64,000 nt of DNA, taken from UBA5072 sp963822145 (GTDB lineage: Bacteria > Bacteroidota > Bacteroidia > Bacteroidales > UBA10428). Positions 36,529-44,845 of this stretch are shown here, one piece after another; within the stretch, counting starts at the first letter, position 1, and each line of letters starts with the position of its first letter. The DNA is taken from positions 558,001-622,000 of the forward strand of contig CAWGGG010000002.1 of the NCBI GenBank assembly GCA_963822145.1, in the 5' to 3' direction. The position numbers were made by a program, and so were the translations under genes. The notes beneath the pieces were generated by a model, which worked only from the letters and a program-made list of their open reading frames with translations, did no database searches and was not told the DNA's origin.

Positions 36529-37734
36529 ATGAGCAATATGTCAAAAAAGACCATAGTAATAATGCCCGGCGACGGAATCGGCCGGGTGGTAATGCAGGAA
36601 GCTCTCAGGGTGCTGGATGCTGCAGGATTTCAAGGCAACTATGTGGAAGGGGATATCGGATGGGATTTCTGGTGCCGCGAAGGCAATGCGTTGCCGGACA
36701 GGACCATTAAGCTTTTAGAAAAACATAAAACAGGACTTTTCGGGGCAATTACATCCAAGCCCAAAGAAGAGGCTGCCGCAGAGCTTTCTGATGAACTGAA
36801 GGGTAAGGGATTTGTTTATGCCAGTCCGATTGTTGGAATGCGCCAGCTTTTCGACCTCGATATCTGCATCAGGCCCTGCCATACCTATACCGGGAATCCT
36901 CTGAATTTCATCCGGCGGGGCGCCCAGGGCAGCATTGAAGAGCCCGTGGTGGACGTGGTCATCTTCCGTCAGAATACCGAGGGATTGTATTGTGGTGTTG
37001 AATGGGGCAGTCCGGATGGCATCGTTTATGATGCCTTAAGGAGCCATAAGAATTTTGTGAAAAATTTTGGTGATGTGCCGCGTGAGGAGATTGCCGTTTC
37101 AACGCGTATATTCACCCGCAGGGCCACTGAAAGGATTTTAAGGGCCGCGTTTGATCATGCTGCAAAACATGGTTATAAATCCGTGACCCTCTGTGAAAAA
37201 CCTAATGTAATCCGCGAAACGTCAGGCATGATGTACAATATGGCAAAGAAAATGCAGCGGGAATATCCGGGAATAGAGCTCTGGAATACCAACATTGACG
37301 CTCAGATGATGTGGCTCACCAAAAATCCGGAGGACTATGGTGTGATCGTGGCAGGCAATATGTTTGGGGACATTGTGTCAGATGGATTCGCCGGCCTGAT
37401 CGGCGGACTCGGTTTTGCCTGCAGCGCCAACCTGGGTGAGGAGGTGGCCGTCTTTGAACCTACCCACGGCTCGGCTCCAAAATATGCCGATTATCCTGTC
37501 TCTATCGTCAATCCTATTGCCATGATCGAATCGGCCTGCATGATGCTGGACCACTTGCAGGAACGGAAAATTTCCGAAAGGATTCGTAAAGCTATTGCGG
37601 ATGTAATTATCGAGGGCAAGGTAAGGACTTACGATATGCTTAGGCTGAAGGGCAGTCCGGAGGCCCTCCGGCAGGGAGCTGCTTCAACTCAGGAAATGGG
37701 GGACGCTATTATTGAGAAAGTGAGGAGGAATTAG
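36529..37734 (+). CDS. Isocitrate/homoisocitrate dehydrogenase family protein
   Basis: The ATG at 36529 (MSNMSKKTIVIMPGDGIG) is chosen over upstream in-frame codons; 401 residues. Family features: IMPGDGIGRVVMQEA, FGAITSKPK, VDVVIFRQNTEGLY, KPNVIRETSGM, the NIDAQMMWLTKNP metal/substrate region, NMFGDIVSDGFAGLIGGLG and EPTHGSAPKYAD. It has SPIVGMRQLFDLDICIRPC where decarboxylating dehydrogenases set substrate choice. From memory this SPIVxxR pattern resembles fungal homoisocitrate dehydrogenase Lys12 more than isopropylmalate dehydrogenase. RQNTEG replaces the usual RENTEG. Candidate reaction: 2-oxoadipate plus CO2 and NAD(P)H to homoisocitrate; ordinary isocitrate dehydrogenase is the alternative. 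Confidence 0.85.
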   Translation: MSNMSKKTIVIMPGDGIGRVVMQEALRVLDAAGFQGNYVEGDIGWDFWCREGNALPDRTIKLLEKHKTGLFGAITSKPKEEAAAELSDELKGKGFVYASPIVGMRQLFDLDICIRPCHTYTGNPLNFIRRGAQGSIEEPVVDVVIFRQNTEGLYCGVEWGSPDGIVYDALRSHKNFVKNFGDVPREEIAVSTRIFTRRATERILRAAFDHAAKHGYKSVTLCEKPNVIRETSGMMYNMAKKMQREYPGIELWNTNIDAQMMWLTKNPEDYGVIVAGNMFGDIVSDGFAGLIGGLGFACSANLGEEVAVFEPTHGSAPKYADYPVSIVNPIAMIESACMMLDHLQERKISERIRKAIADVIIEGKVRTYDMLRLKGSPEALRQGAASTQEMGDAIIEKVRRN

Positions 37735-37796
37735 GGACAAGGGACAAGGGACAAGGGACGAGGGACGAGTCACACACGTCCCCTGTCCCTTGTCCC
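37734..37796. repeat. Heptamer array (GGGACRA) with inverted copy, starting at a stop codon
   Basis: Five units on the plus strand (GGGACAA x3, GGGACGA x2; 37734-37768) begin with the G of the preceding gene's TAG. Three reverse units follow (37776-37796). The ends TTAGGGACAAGGGACA and TGTCCCTTGTCCCTAA are perfect 16-bp inverted repeats, so the RNA can fold as a long hairpin. Confidence 0.9.
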
Positions 37797-37848
37797 TAAA
37801 ATGGATAACTATATATGAATAAGTTTGTAATTTTCAATATGGATTGCT

Positions 37849-38394
37849 ATGGAAAACATTACTGAACTCTGGCCTGAACTGACATGGATCCGGGATCCGG
37901 AACTGCGCACGAAAACAGCCAAAACCTGGGAATTGGCGCTGCAGCGCAGTGTGTTGACAGCAGAAGACCTCAGAAGAATTCCCTTTACCCTGCTGGCCGG
38001 TCCTGATCTGAAAGTGAGCTTTATGGATCATAAACGGGCAGTGGTGCATATTGCACGGGAAAGCGGCCTGAAATTCAATGAATTTTTTAAAGACGAGCTT
38101 CCTGTGAACATGGATGTGCTCATCGCCGGGGCCATACTGGCAGATGTAGGGAAGTTGCTGGAATATGAGCTTGACGACAATGGCAAAGCCATTCAGGGTA
38201 AGTACGGAGAATACCTGCGGCATCCATTTTCAGGGGTTTCCCTCGCGGAACAATGCAGCATACCGGCGGCGGTGTGCCATATCATCGCGGCACACGCGGG
38301 GGAAGGCGACCTGGTGAAGCGTTCTGTTGAAGCTTATATTGTTCATCATGCTGATTTTATGACTTTTCTTCCCTTTAAAAGCAGACTGAAATAA
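37849..38394 (+). CDS. HD-domain protein in lysine/citrate-lyase operon
   Basis: 181 residues, cytoplasmic. Metal-binding candidates are DHKRAVVHIA (about 59-68), GAILADVGKLLEYE (about 93-106), HPFSGVSLAE, IIAAHAGEG and IVHHADF, the spaced H...HD/AD...H...H...D pattern of HD phosphohydrolases, but the classical adjacent HD pair reads AD (ILADVGK). That may mean a changed or lost activity. It sits between the dehydrogenase gene and the first hydro-lyase gene, only 3 bp from the latter, so it is part of the operon. Its role there is unknown; nucleotide, phosphoester or regulatory functions are all open. A TAAGTTTG at 37820-37827 may be an internal -7 box. Confidence 0.75.
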   Translation: MENITELWPELTWIRDPELRTKTAKTWELALQRSVLTAEDLRRIPFTLLAGPDLKVSFMDHKRAVVHIARESGLKFNEFFKDELPVNMDVLIAGAILADVGKLLEYELDDNGKAIQGKYGEYLRHPFSGVSLAEQCSIPAAVCHIIAAHAGEGDLVKRSVEAYIVHHADFMTFLPFKSRLK

Positions 38395-38397
38395 GAC

Positions 38398-40203
38398 ATG
38401 ACTATAATTGAAAAAATTCTGGCATCCCATTCCGGGAAAGATTTTGTCGCACCAGGGGAAATTGTGGATGTGACCATCGATGTGCGCCTGGCCCGTGATT
38501 TTGGCGGCGCAGGGGTGGTAAAGAACTTGGAAATGAACAACCTGCGCATTGCCGATCCGAAAAGGACCTTCTTTACATTCGACTGCAATCCCACCGGTTC
38601 GGATCAGCAATATGCGGCCAACCAGCAGAAATGCCGTCTGTATGCCCGGCAGAACAACATTACTGTCTATGACATCAATGCCGGCATTGGTACACATCTG
38701 GCCATCGACGAAGGCCTGGCAGTCCCCGGGTCCACCCTGGTATCCACCGATTCCCATGCCAATATACTGGGGGCTATCGGCGCCTTCGGGCAGGGCATGG
38801 GTGACCGCGACATTGCAGCAGCCTGGTCCCGAGGCGCCGTCTGGTTTAAGGTGCCGGAATCAGTTCGCATCCTGCTTACCGGTGAAAGGCCAGATAGCTT
38901 GTCAGCCAAAGATATAGCCCTGAACCTGTTGAAGCATTTTGGTGCTGACGGCCTCCTGGGATATTCTGTGGAACTGTATGGTGAAGAAGTGGAGGCACTC
39001 TCCCTCGATGAACGGATCACCATTTCATCCATGGCTACAGAAATGGGCGCCATTGCACTGTTATTTCCACCGTCGGAAGAGGTGGTTACCTATTGTCAAT
39101 CCCGTTCCTACCAACCTTTTCAGCCTGTATATGCAGATCCGGATACCGGGTACAGCCAGACTTTCGAGATACCTTTAGGTACTTTCGAAAGGGCGATAGC
39201 TCTTCCGGGTCAGCCGCATGACGTGGTTTTTATCAGTGAGGTTAAGGGTAGGAAGATCGATTCGGTGTTTGTCGGCAGTTGCACCAATGGCAGGATGGAG
39301 GATATGCGCACCGCGGCAGAATTGTTAAAAAAGCGTAAGGTCGCACCTGGTGTGGTGCTGAAAATTGTACCGGCCACCGATGAGATCTGGAACATATGTC
39401 TGAACGAAGGATTGATCGAGATGTTTAAAACCGCAGGGGCATTGGTTGGCAATGCCGGATGTGCCGGGTGTGCCTCGGGACAAATCGGCCAGAACGGACC
39501 CGGAGAAAAGACCATCAGCACCGGTAACCGAAATTTTGAAGGAAAGCAGGGTAAGGGAGAGGTTTACCTGGCTTCGGTAGCTACGGCCATTGCATCGGCC
39601 ATTGCCGGACATATCACTACTGCCAATGACATACCGGCAGAACCATCTGTATTTAAAACGGTTCCAGGCAGGGACCACCCGGTTGCCACACCGGAGGTGC
39701 CGGCCACCGAAAAGAAAATGGTATTGGAGGGCAAGGTCTGGCTGGTGATGCGCGACAATATTGATACTGATATGATCTTTCACAACCGGCATCTGGCGGT
39801 AACCGCCATCCAGGAAATGGGACAATACACCTTCGGCAACCTCAAAGGCTGGGAGGATTACCCGAAACGTTCGGAGCGCGGGGATATCATTATTACAGGT
39901 AAAAATTTCGGAGCCGGCAGTTCACGGCAACATGCCGTAGATTGCTTCAGGGCGCTGGATAATCAAGCCATACTGGCAGCCTCTTTCGGTGCAATTTATG
40001 AGCGCAATGCCATTAATGCCGGTTTCCCGGTGCTGACGTACAACGATTTGTCGACCTTGCACCTGGAAAACCGGGATACCGTCATCCTTGACCTGGAACA
40101 GGGAACCCTGACCAATAAAAAAAATGGTAAAACTGTTTCTTTGTCCCGATTCTCTGAGGTACAGCGAATGATTTATGAAAAGGGGGATTTGCTGTTGATT
40201 TAA
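38398..40203 (+). CDS. Aconitase/homoaconitase-type hydro-lyase, fused large and small domains (copy 1)
   Basis: 601 residues. The large domain (1-420) resembles LeuC/AcnA: STDSHANILGAIGAFGQGMGDRD, cluster ligand Cys295 in GSCTNGR, and the CxxC pair Cys355 and Cys358 in NAGCAGCASG. After a linker (about 425-445) the swivel domain has RDNIDTDMIFHNRHL and GKNFGAGSSRQHA with catalytic Ser509 and Arg510 inferred from the family motif. The 4Fe-4S enzymes isomerise citrate, homocitrate or isopropylmalate through the unsaturated acid. Context favours a homocitrate/homoaconitate half-reaction, but the substrate is not proven. It is 3 bp from the HD gene. Confidence 0.88.
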   Translation: MTIIEKILASHSGKDFVAPGEIVDVTIDVRLARDFGGAGVVKNLEMNNLRIADPKRTFFTFDCNPTGSDQQYAANQQKCRLYARQNNITVYDINAGIGTHLAIDEGLAVPGSTLVSTDSHANILGAIGAFGQGMGDRDIAAAWSRGAVWFKVPESVRILLTGERPDSLSAKDIALNLLKHFGADGLLGYSVELYGEEVEALSLDERITISSMATEMGAIALLFPPSEEVVTYCQSRSYQPFQPVYADPDTGYSQTFEIPLGTFERAIALPGQPHDVVFISEVKGRKIDSVFVGSCTNGRMEDMRTAAELLKKRKVAPGVVLKIVPATDEIWNICLNEGLIEMFKTAGALVGNAGCAGCASGQIGQNGPGEKTISTGNRNFEGKQGKGEVYLASVATAIASAIAGHITTANDIPAEPSVFKTVPGRDHPVATPEVPATEKKMVLEGKVWLVMRDNIDTDMIFHNRHLAVTAIQEMGQYTFGNLKGWEDYPKRSERGDIIITGKNFGAGSSRQHAVDCFRALDNQAILAASFGAIYERNAINAGFPVLTYNDLSTLHLENRDTVILDLEQGTLTNKKNGKTVSLSRFSEVQRMIYEKGDLLLI

Positions 40204-40227
40204 GATTCAAGATGTAAGATTCAAGAT
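40201..40227. repeat. 13-bp direct repeat overlapping a stop codon
   Basis: TAAGATTCAAGAT occurs at 40201-40213 and 40215-40227, separated by one G. The first copy starts with the TAA stop of the first hydro-lyase gene. Confidence 0.9.
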
Positions 40228-40244
40228 TGAAGAATGAGTATACT

Positions 40245-42026
40245 ATGGGAAAACAGACATTTGTAGAGAAAATATTCAGGGCACCGGCCGGAAGTATTAT
40301 ATTTTCCAAGCCCGATATTATCTTAAGTCACGACAACACCTCGAGCATCGAAAGCACCTTCCGCAAAATGGGCGGAGACAGGGTCAAAGATCCGGATCAG
40401 CTGTTGATCGTACTCGATCATAATGCCCCGCCCACTAACAGCAAGCTGGCGAACGATTATCAGCAGATCAGGAATTTTGTGCGGGATCAGGGTGTCAGGC
40501 GTTTTCATGATGCCGGGGAAGGCATCTGCCACCAGCTGATGGCCCTTTATGCCCGTCCGGGCATGGTCATCGTGGGCAGCGACAGCCATACCTGCACGGC
40601 AGGGGCCTTTAATGCCTTTGCCACCGGTATCGATCGCACCGAGACAGCCGGATTATGGAAGCAGGGGGAGACCTGGTTCAGGGTGCCCGATTCCATCAGG
40701 ATTACCTTACGCGGGCGTCTGCCCGAAAATGTGTATGCCAAAGACCTGGCCCTTTACATTATTGGCATGATGGGTTCCAGCGGGGCTGATTATATGTCGG
40801 TGGAATATCATGGGGAGGGAGTAGATACGCTTTCTGTAGCGGACAGGATGACCATCGCCAACCTGGCTTCGGAAATGGGGGCAAAAAATGCCGTATTCCC
40901 GGCCGACAGGATGCTTTGGGAATTCCTGGGAGAGAAAAGAGAAGGCGTTTGGTCGGATCCGGATGCCGTCTACTTGCAGGAATACAATATTGACCTTTCG
41001 GGGCTGTTTCCGCTGGCCGCCTGTCCACACCACGTGGATCACGTGAAGAGCGTGGATGAAATTGCCGGTACTCCGGTTGCCCAGGCCCTGATAGGCACCT
41101 GCACGAACGGGCGCCTGGAGGATCTACGCATTGCCGCAGCGCTGCTCAAGGGCAAAAAGATACGGCATGGGGTTCAGTTGCTGATAACCCCTGCCTCGCG
41201 CGATATTTACCTGGAAGCCGCAAGGGAAGGACTGGTTGAGATATTCCTGTCGGCCGGAGCCATTCTGCTCACCCCTTCGTGCGGACCTTGCCTGGGAACG
41301 GGACAGGGTATACCGTGTGACGGCAGCAATGTAATTTCTACCGCCAACCGTAATTTCCTGGGCCGTATGGGCAATCCCAAATCCTTTATTTACCTGGCCT
41401 CCCCGGCCACGGTGGCATTATCTGCGCTTCAGGGTGTGATTACTTCACCCGCGGAAGGCCATGGAAAGGTTTTTCCACACCAGACCAAACCAACCTCCAC
41501 AATTGTCATAGGTGCATCCGACGATCGTTACGCCCACGGCGTATGGAATTATAAGGATGCTGATAACCTGAATACAGATCAAATGTTTGCCGGTAATCTG
41601 ACCTATGAAGTCAGCAGTGCCCAGCCGGAGAAAATTGCGCCACATCTTTTCAAGGGTTTCGACGAGAGTTTTACCGGCAGGGTGCAACGGGGTGATATCA
41701 TGGTTTGTGGCGCGAACTTCGGGTGCGGCAGTTCACGGGAGCATCCGGCGGTGGGACTGGTATACCTTGGCATTCAGGCGGTACTGGTCAAATCGGTGTC
41801 CCGGATCTTTTTCCGGTCGGCCGTGAACCAGGGATTGCCTATACTGGTGGTTCCCGAAGCTGTAGACGCCTATCAGCAAGGGGATAGGGTGGAGCTTGAC
41901 ATGGGTCGCGGCAGTATTGCTATCGCCGGTAGAATATTTAATTTTAATCCTTTGCCGGAAAAATTACTGGGTATACTCAAAATGGGAGGCCTGGCGAACT
42001 GGATTTTGAATCATCAAACGCTATAA
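40245..42026 (+). CDS. Aconitase/homoaconitase-type hydro-lyase, fused large and small domains (copy 2)
   Basis: The ATG at 40245 (MGKQTFVEKIF) is preferred over a TTG 18 bp upstream; 593 residues. Large domain: GSDSHTCTAGAFNAFATGIDRTE, Cys286 in GTCTNGR, Cys346 and Cys349 in TPSCGPCLG. The swivel domain has DADNLNTDQMFAGNLTYE and GANFGCGSSREHPAVGL, with Ser497 and Arg498 as the expected catalytic pair. It keeps the more standard GCGSSREH motif, where copy 1 has GAGSSRQH. The clear divergence argues against a recent duplication and for a division of labour, for example homocitrate to homoaconitate and homoaconitate to homoisocitrate (inference). The next gene starts 2 bp after its stop. Confidence 0.88.
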   Translation: MGKQTFVEKIFRAPAGSIIFSKPDIILSHDNTSSIESTFRKMGGDRVKDPDQLLIVLDHNAPPTNSKLANDYQQIRNFVRDQGVRRFHDAGEGICHQLMALYARPGMVIVGSDSHTCTAGAFNAFATGIDRTETAGLWKQGETWFRVPDSIRITLRGRLPENVYAKDLALYIIGMMGSSGADYMSVEYHGEGVDTLSVADRMTIANLASEMGAKNAVFPADRMLWEFLGEKREGVWSDPDAVYLQEYNIDLSGLFPLAACPHHVDHVKSVDEIAGTPVAQALIGTCTNGRLEDLRIAAALLKGKKIRHGVQLLITPASRDIYLEAAREGLVEIFLSAGAILLTPSCGPCLGTGQGIPCDGSNVISTANRNFLGRMGNPKSFIYLASPATVALSALQGVITSPAEGHGKVFPHQTKPTSTIVIGASDDRYAHGVWNYKDADNLNTDQMFAGNLTYEVSSAQPEKIAPHLFKGFDESFTGRVQRGDIMVCGANFGCGSSREHPAVGLVYLGIQAVLVKSVSRIFFRSAVNQGLPILVVPEAVDAYQQGDRVELDMGRGSIAIAGRIFNFNPLPEKLLGILKMGGLANWILNHQTL

Positions 42027-42028
42027 CC

Positions 42029-43582
42029 ATGAAAAACGATTATGGTATCGGACAGGTGCTGAAAGCACTGAAGATTGAGTCTGTAAACCGGGGACTGTGT
42101 ACGGGTACTACCTGGATCGACACTGCCGGGGACGTGCTCACCTCGTATTCACCGGTTGATGGCAGTGCCATTGCCGGCATCAAACAATCAACACGGGCCG
42201 ATTATGACAGTGTGGTCGCGAAGGCTGCAGCGGCTTTCAAGGTATGGCGGACCATACCGGCTCCAAAGCGTGGGGAGGTGGTACGGCAAATAGGCCTGGA
42301 ACTTAGAAAATACAAGGAACCTCTCGGGAAACTGGTGTCCTGGGAAATGGGCAAGATATACCAGGAAGGTCTGGGTGAGGTGCAGGAGATGATTGATATT
42401 TGTGACTTTGCCGTGGGCCTTTCGAGGCAGCTGTATGGTTTGACCATGCACTCCGAACGTCCCGGGCATCGTATGTACGAACAGTATCATCCGCTGGGAA
42501 TCGTCGGCGTGGTGTCCGCCTTCAATTTTCCGGTTGCCGTATGGTCATGGAACGCCATGATTGCCCTTGTTTGCGGTGACGTGGTGCTGTGGAAGCCCTC
42601 CTCCAAAGTGCTCCTGTGTGCAGTGGCGGTTCATAACATCATATCCAGGGTACTGGCGGAGAATCATGTGCCTGAAGGTGTGGTCAACCTCGTGGCCACC
42701 AGTTCGCGCTACCTGGGGGATGATCTTTTCACGGATAGAAGCCTGCCGTTGATCTCATTTACCGGATCCACCAGAATCGGCAGACAGGCAGGGCGCCTGG
42801 TTGGCGAACGGCTCGGCAGGACCATCCTCGAACTCGGAGGTAACAATGCCATCATTATAACCCCAAAGGCCAACCTGGAACTTGCCCTGAGGGCAGTGTT
42901 ATTCGGTGCGGTTGGTACAGCCGGTCAACGTTGCACCTCCACCAGGAGGATCCTGTTGCATGAATCGATCTATGACAATTTCAGGGCCAGGCTGGTAAAG
43001 GCTTATACGGGACTCAAGATCGGCAATCCATTGGATCCTGGAAATCACGTTGGACCCCTTATTGACCGGCAGGCTGTAACTTCCTTTATGGAAGCTATCG
43101 AAACGGTTAAAAACTCAGGCGGTTCTATTCTTTTTGGCGGCACCAGGGTGACCCGGGAAGATTGTGCTTCGGGCTGCTATGTTGTGCCATGTATAGCCGC
43201 CGTTGAAAATCACTACTCCATCGTTCAGGAAGAAACCTTTGCTCCCTTGCTTTACCTGATCCGGTATTCTACCCTCGAGGAAGCTATTCTTCTTCATAAT
43301 TCCGTGCCCCAGGGACTTTCATCCTCTATTTTTTCGAATGACCTGCAGGAAACTGAAATATTCCTGTCTCACGCCGGTTCTGATTGCGGAATTGCCAACG
43401 TTAACATCGGAACGTCGGGGGCGGAAATCGGCGGCGCATTCGGTGGGGAGAAGGATACCGGCGGCGGCCGGGAATCGGGGTCAGACGCCTGGAAAGCCTA
43501 TATGCGCCGGCAGACCAATACGATTAATTTCAGTAAGGAGCTGCCGTTGGCGCAGGGGATAGAGTTTAATATCAGTGACTAG
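42029..43582 (+). CDS. Alpha-aminoadipate semialdehyde dehydrogenase (ALDH7/antiquitin type)
   Basis: 517 residues with catalytic Cys302 in GTAGQRCTS and general base Glu268 in ILELGGNNA. The C-terminal half is strikingly like animal ALDH7A1 from memory: SDCGIANVNIGTSGAEIGG, then FGGEKDTGGGRESGSDAWK, YMRRQTNTINFSKELPLAQG. ALDH7 enzymes oxidise alpha-aminoadipate semialdehyde (and its cyclic form P6C) to 2-aminoadipate with NAD+. Two saccharopine dehydrogenase genes follow directly, which fixes the role in lysine breakdown more firmly than for most aldehyde dehydrogenases. The presence of an oxidase-direction enzyme rather than a LYS2-type reductase supports catabolism over lysine synthesis. 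Confidence 0.93.
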   Translation: MKNDYGIGQVLKALKIESVNRGLCTGTTWIDTAGDVLTSYSPVDGSAIAGIKQSTRADYDSVVAKAAAAFKVWRTIPAPKRGEVVRQIGLELRKYKEPLGKLVSWEMGKIYQEGLGEVQEMIDICDFAVGLSRQLYGLTMHSERPGHRMYEQYHPLGIVGVVSAFNFPVAVWSWNAMIALVCGDVVLWKPSSKVLLCAVAVHNIISRVLAENHVPEGVVNLVATSSRYLGDDLFTDRSLPLISFTGSTRIGRQAGRLVGERLGRTILELGGNNAIIITPKANLELALRAVLFGAVGTAGQRCTSTRRILLHESIYDNFRARLVKAYTGLKIGNPLDPGNHVGPLIDRQAVTSFMEAIETVKNSGGSILFGGTRVTREDCASGCYVVPCIAAVENHYSIVQEETFAPLLYLIRYSTLEEAILLHNSVPQGLSSSIFSNDLQETEIFLSHAGSDCGIANVNIGTSGAEIGGAFGGEKDTGGGRESGSDAWKAYMRRQTNTINFSKELPLAQGIEFNISD

Positions 43583-43602
43583 TGACTGGTGACTGGTGAC
43601 TA
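43574..43602. repeat. Heptamer repeat (RGTGACT) across a stop codon
   Basis: Four units AGTGACT, AGTGACT, GGTGACT, GGTGACT (43574-43601) begin within the last two codons of the aldehyde dehydrogenase gene and include its TAG. Confidence 0.85.
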
Positions 43603-43623
43603 GTAAATAACGATACCTTTTAT

Positions 43624-44835
43624 ATGAAAATTGGCATATTAAGAGAAACCAGGATCCCGCCTGACAACCGGGCACCCTTATCGCCTGATCAATGCAGGCT
43701 CATCGAAGATGAATTCCCGGGAGCGCAGTTGATCGTGCAGCCTTCCAGCCACCGTTGCTTCAAAGATTCGGCCTACAAGCAGCAGGGCATTCAAGTGCAG
43801 GAGAATCTCGATGAATGTGACGTTCTGCTGGGAGTAAAAGAGGTTGATCCAGGGATGCTGGTTCCCCAAAAAACATATATGTTCTTTTCCCATACCATTA
43901 AAAAGCAGGATCATAATAAAGGTTTGTTAAAATCTGCACTGGATCGGCAAATCAGGTTGATCGACTATGAAACCCTTACCGACAGCAAAGGGATAAGGAT
44001 TGTTGGTTTCGGGCGATGGGCTGGTTTGGTAGGCACCTACAATGGATTAAGAGCCATGTGCATCAGGATGGGTTTGCGGGAAATACCCCTGCCCCAGGAT
44101 TGCAACGGATTGGATAAAATGGTGAAACAGGCCTCCTCTGTGAAACTGCCTTCCTTGAGAATTGCCATGACCGGCGATGGCAGAGTGGCTGGCGGTTCTG
44201 AAGAAATGCTAAATTCCTTTGGCGTTCAAAAAGTTACCGTAGAGGACTACCTTGCCCGACGAAATTTTGATACGCCGGTTTATGTACAGCTCGACCCTGA
44301 GAAATACAACCGACACAAGGCAGGCAAAACCTTCGATCTGTATCATTTTTTCAACAATCCCGGGGAGTATGAAAGCAATTTCAACCGTTTCTGCGATAAG
44401 ACAGACATCCTGATCATGGCAGCATATTGGGACCCGGCGGCACCTGTGTTGTTTACAGCAGAACAGGCTGCCAATGAACATTTCACCATTAAAGTTATTG
44501 CCGATATTACCTGTGACCTAAACGGATCGGTTCCCTCAACGGTTAGAACCACTACTTTTCAGCATCCCTATTATGATTATAATCCTTATACCGGAAAGGA
44601 TGAGGAAGCCTTCAGCCGGGATGCCAACATCACGGTAATGGCCATAAATAACCTTCCAAACGGTTTGCCGGTGGAGGCCTCCATGGATTTCGGCCATAAT
44701 CTTATTAAAAATGTTCTTCCCTACCTTCTTTACGGTGATAATGAGAACATTATTGCCAGGGCCACCATAACCGACGGAGGGAAACTTACCGCTGATTACC
44801 ATTATCTGGCCGATTGGGTGCGTGAGCCAGATTAA
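43624..44835 (+). CDS. Saccharopine dehydrogenase, lysine-forming type (LYS1-like)
   Basis: 403 residues, AlaDH/PNT fold. It opens with MKIGILRETRIPPDNRAPLSP and has likely catalytic Lys72 (GVKEVD) and His90 (FFSHTIKKQ), matching the Lys/His pair of yeast Lys1. A C-terminal catalytic/NAD region includes AMTGDGRVAGGSEEML and IKVIADITCDLNGSVPSTVRTT. The enzyme interconverts lysine plus 2-oxoglutarate and saccharopine. With ALDH7 beside it, the direction is most likely condensation of lysine (first step of breakdown). It overlaps the GTG of the next frame, and the preferred ATG of that gene is 10 bp downstream. Confidence 0.92.
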   Translation: MKIGILRETRIPPDNRAPLSPDQCRLIEDEFPGAQLIVQPSSHRCFKDSAYKQQGIQVQENLDECDVLLGVKEVDPGMLVPQKTYMFFSHTIKKQDHNKGLLKSALDRQIRLIDYETLTDSKGIRIVGFGRWAGLVGTYNGLRAMCIRMGLREIPLPQDCNGLDKMVKQASSVKLPSLRIAMTGDGRVAGGSEEMLNSFGVQKVTVEDYLARRNFDTPVYVQLDPEKYNRHKAGKTFDLYHFFNNPGEYESNFNRFCDKTDILIMAAYWDPAAPVLFTAEQAANEHFTIKVIADITCDLNGSVPSTVRTTTFQHPYYDYNPYTGKDEEAFSRDANITVMAINNLPNGLPVEASMDFGHNLIKNVLPYLLYGDNENIIARATITDGGKLTADYHYLADWVREPD

Positions 44836-44845
44836 AACACAGCTT

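Noticed and set aside
33632..42026. Reductive TCA branch or plain citrate fermentation as the main reading
   Set aside because: Possible on single-gene evidence, but there is no ATP-citrate lyase, citrate carrier or oxaloacetate decarboxylase, and the genes continue without a break into lysine-specific enzymes. Kept as the main alternative to test.
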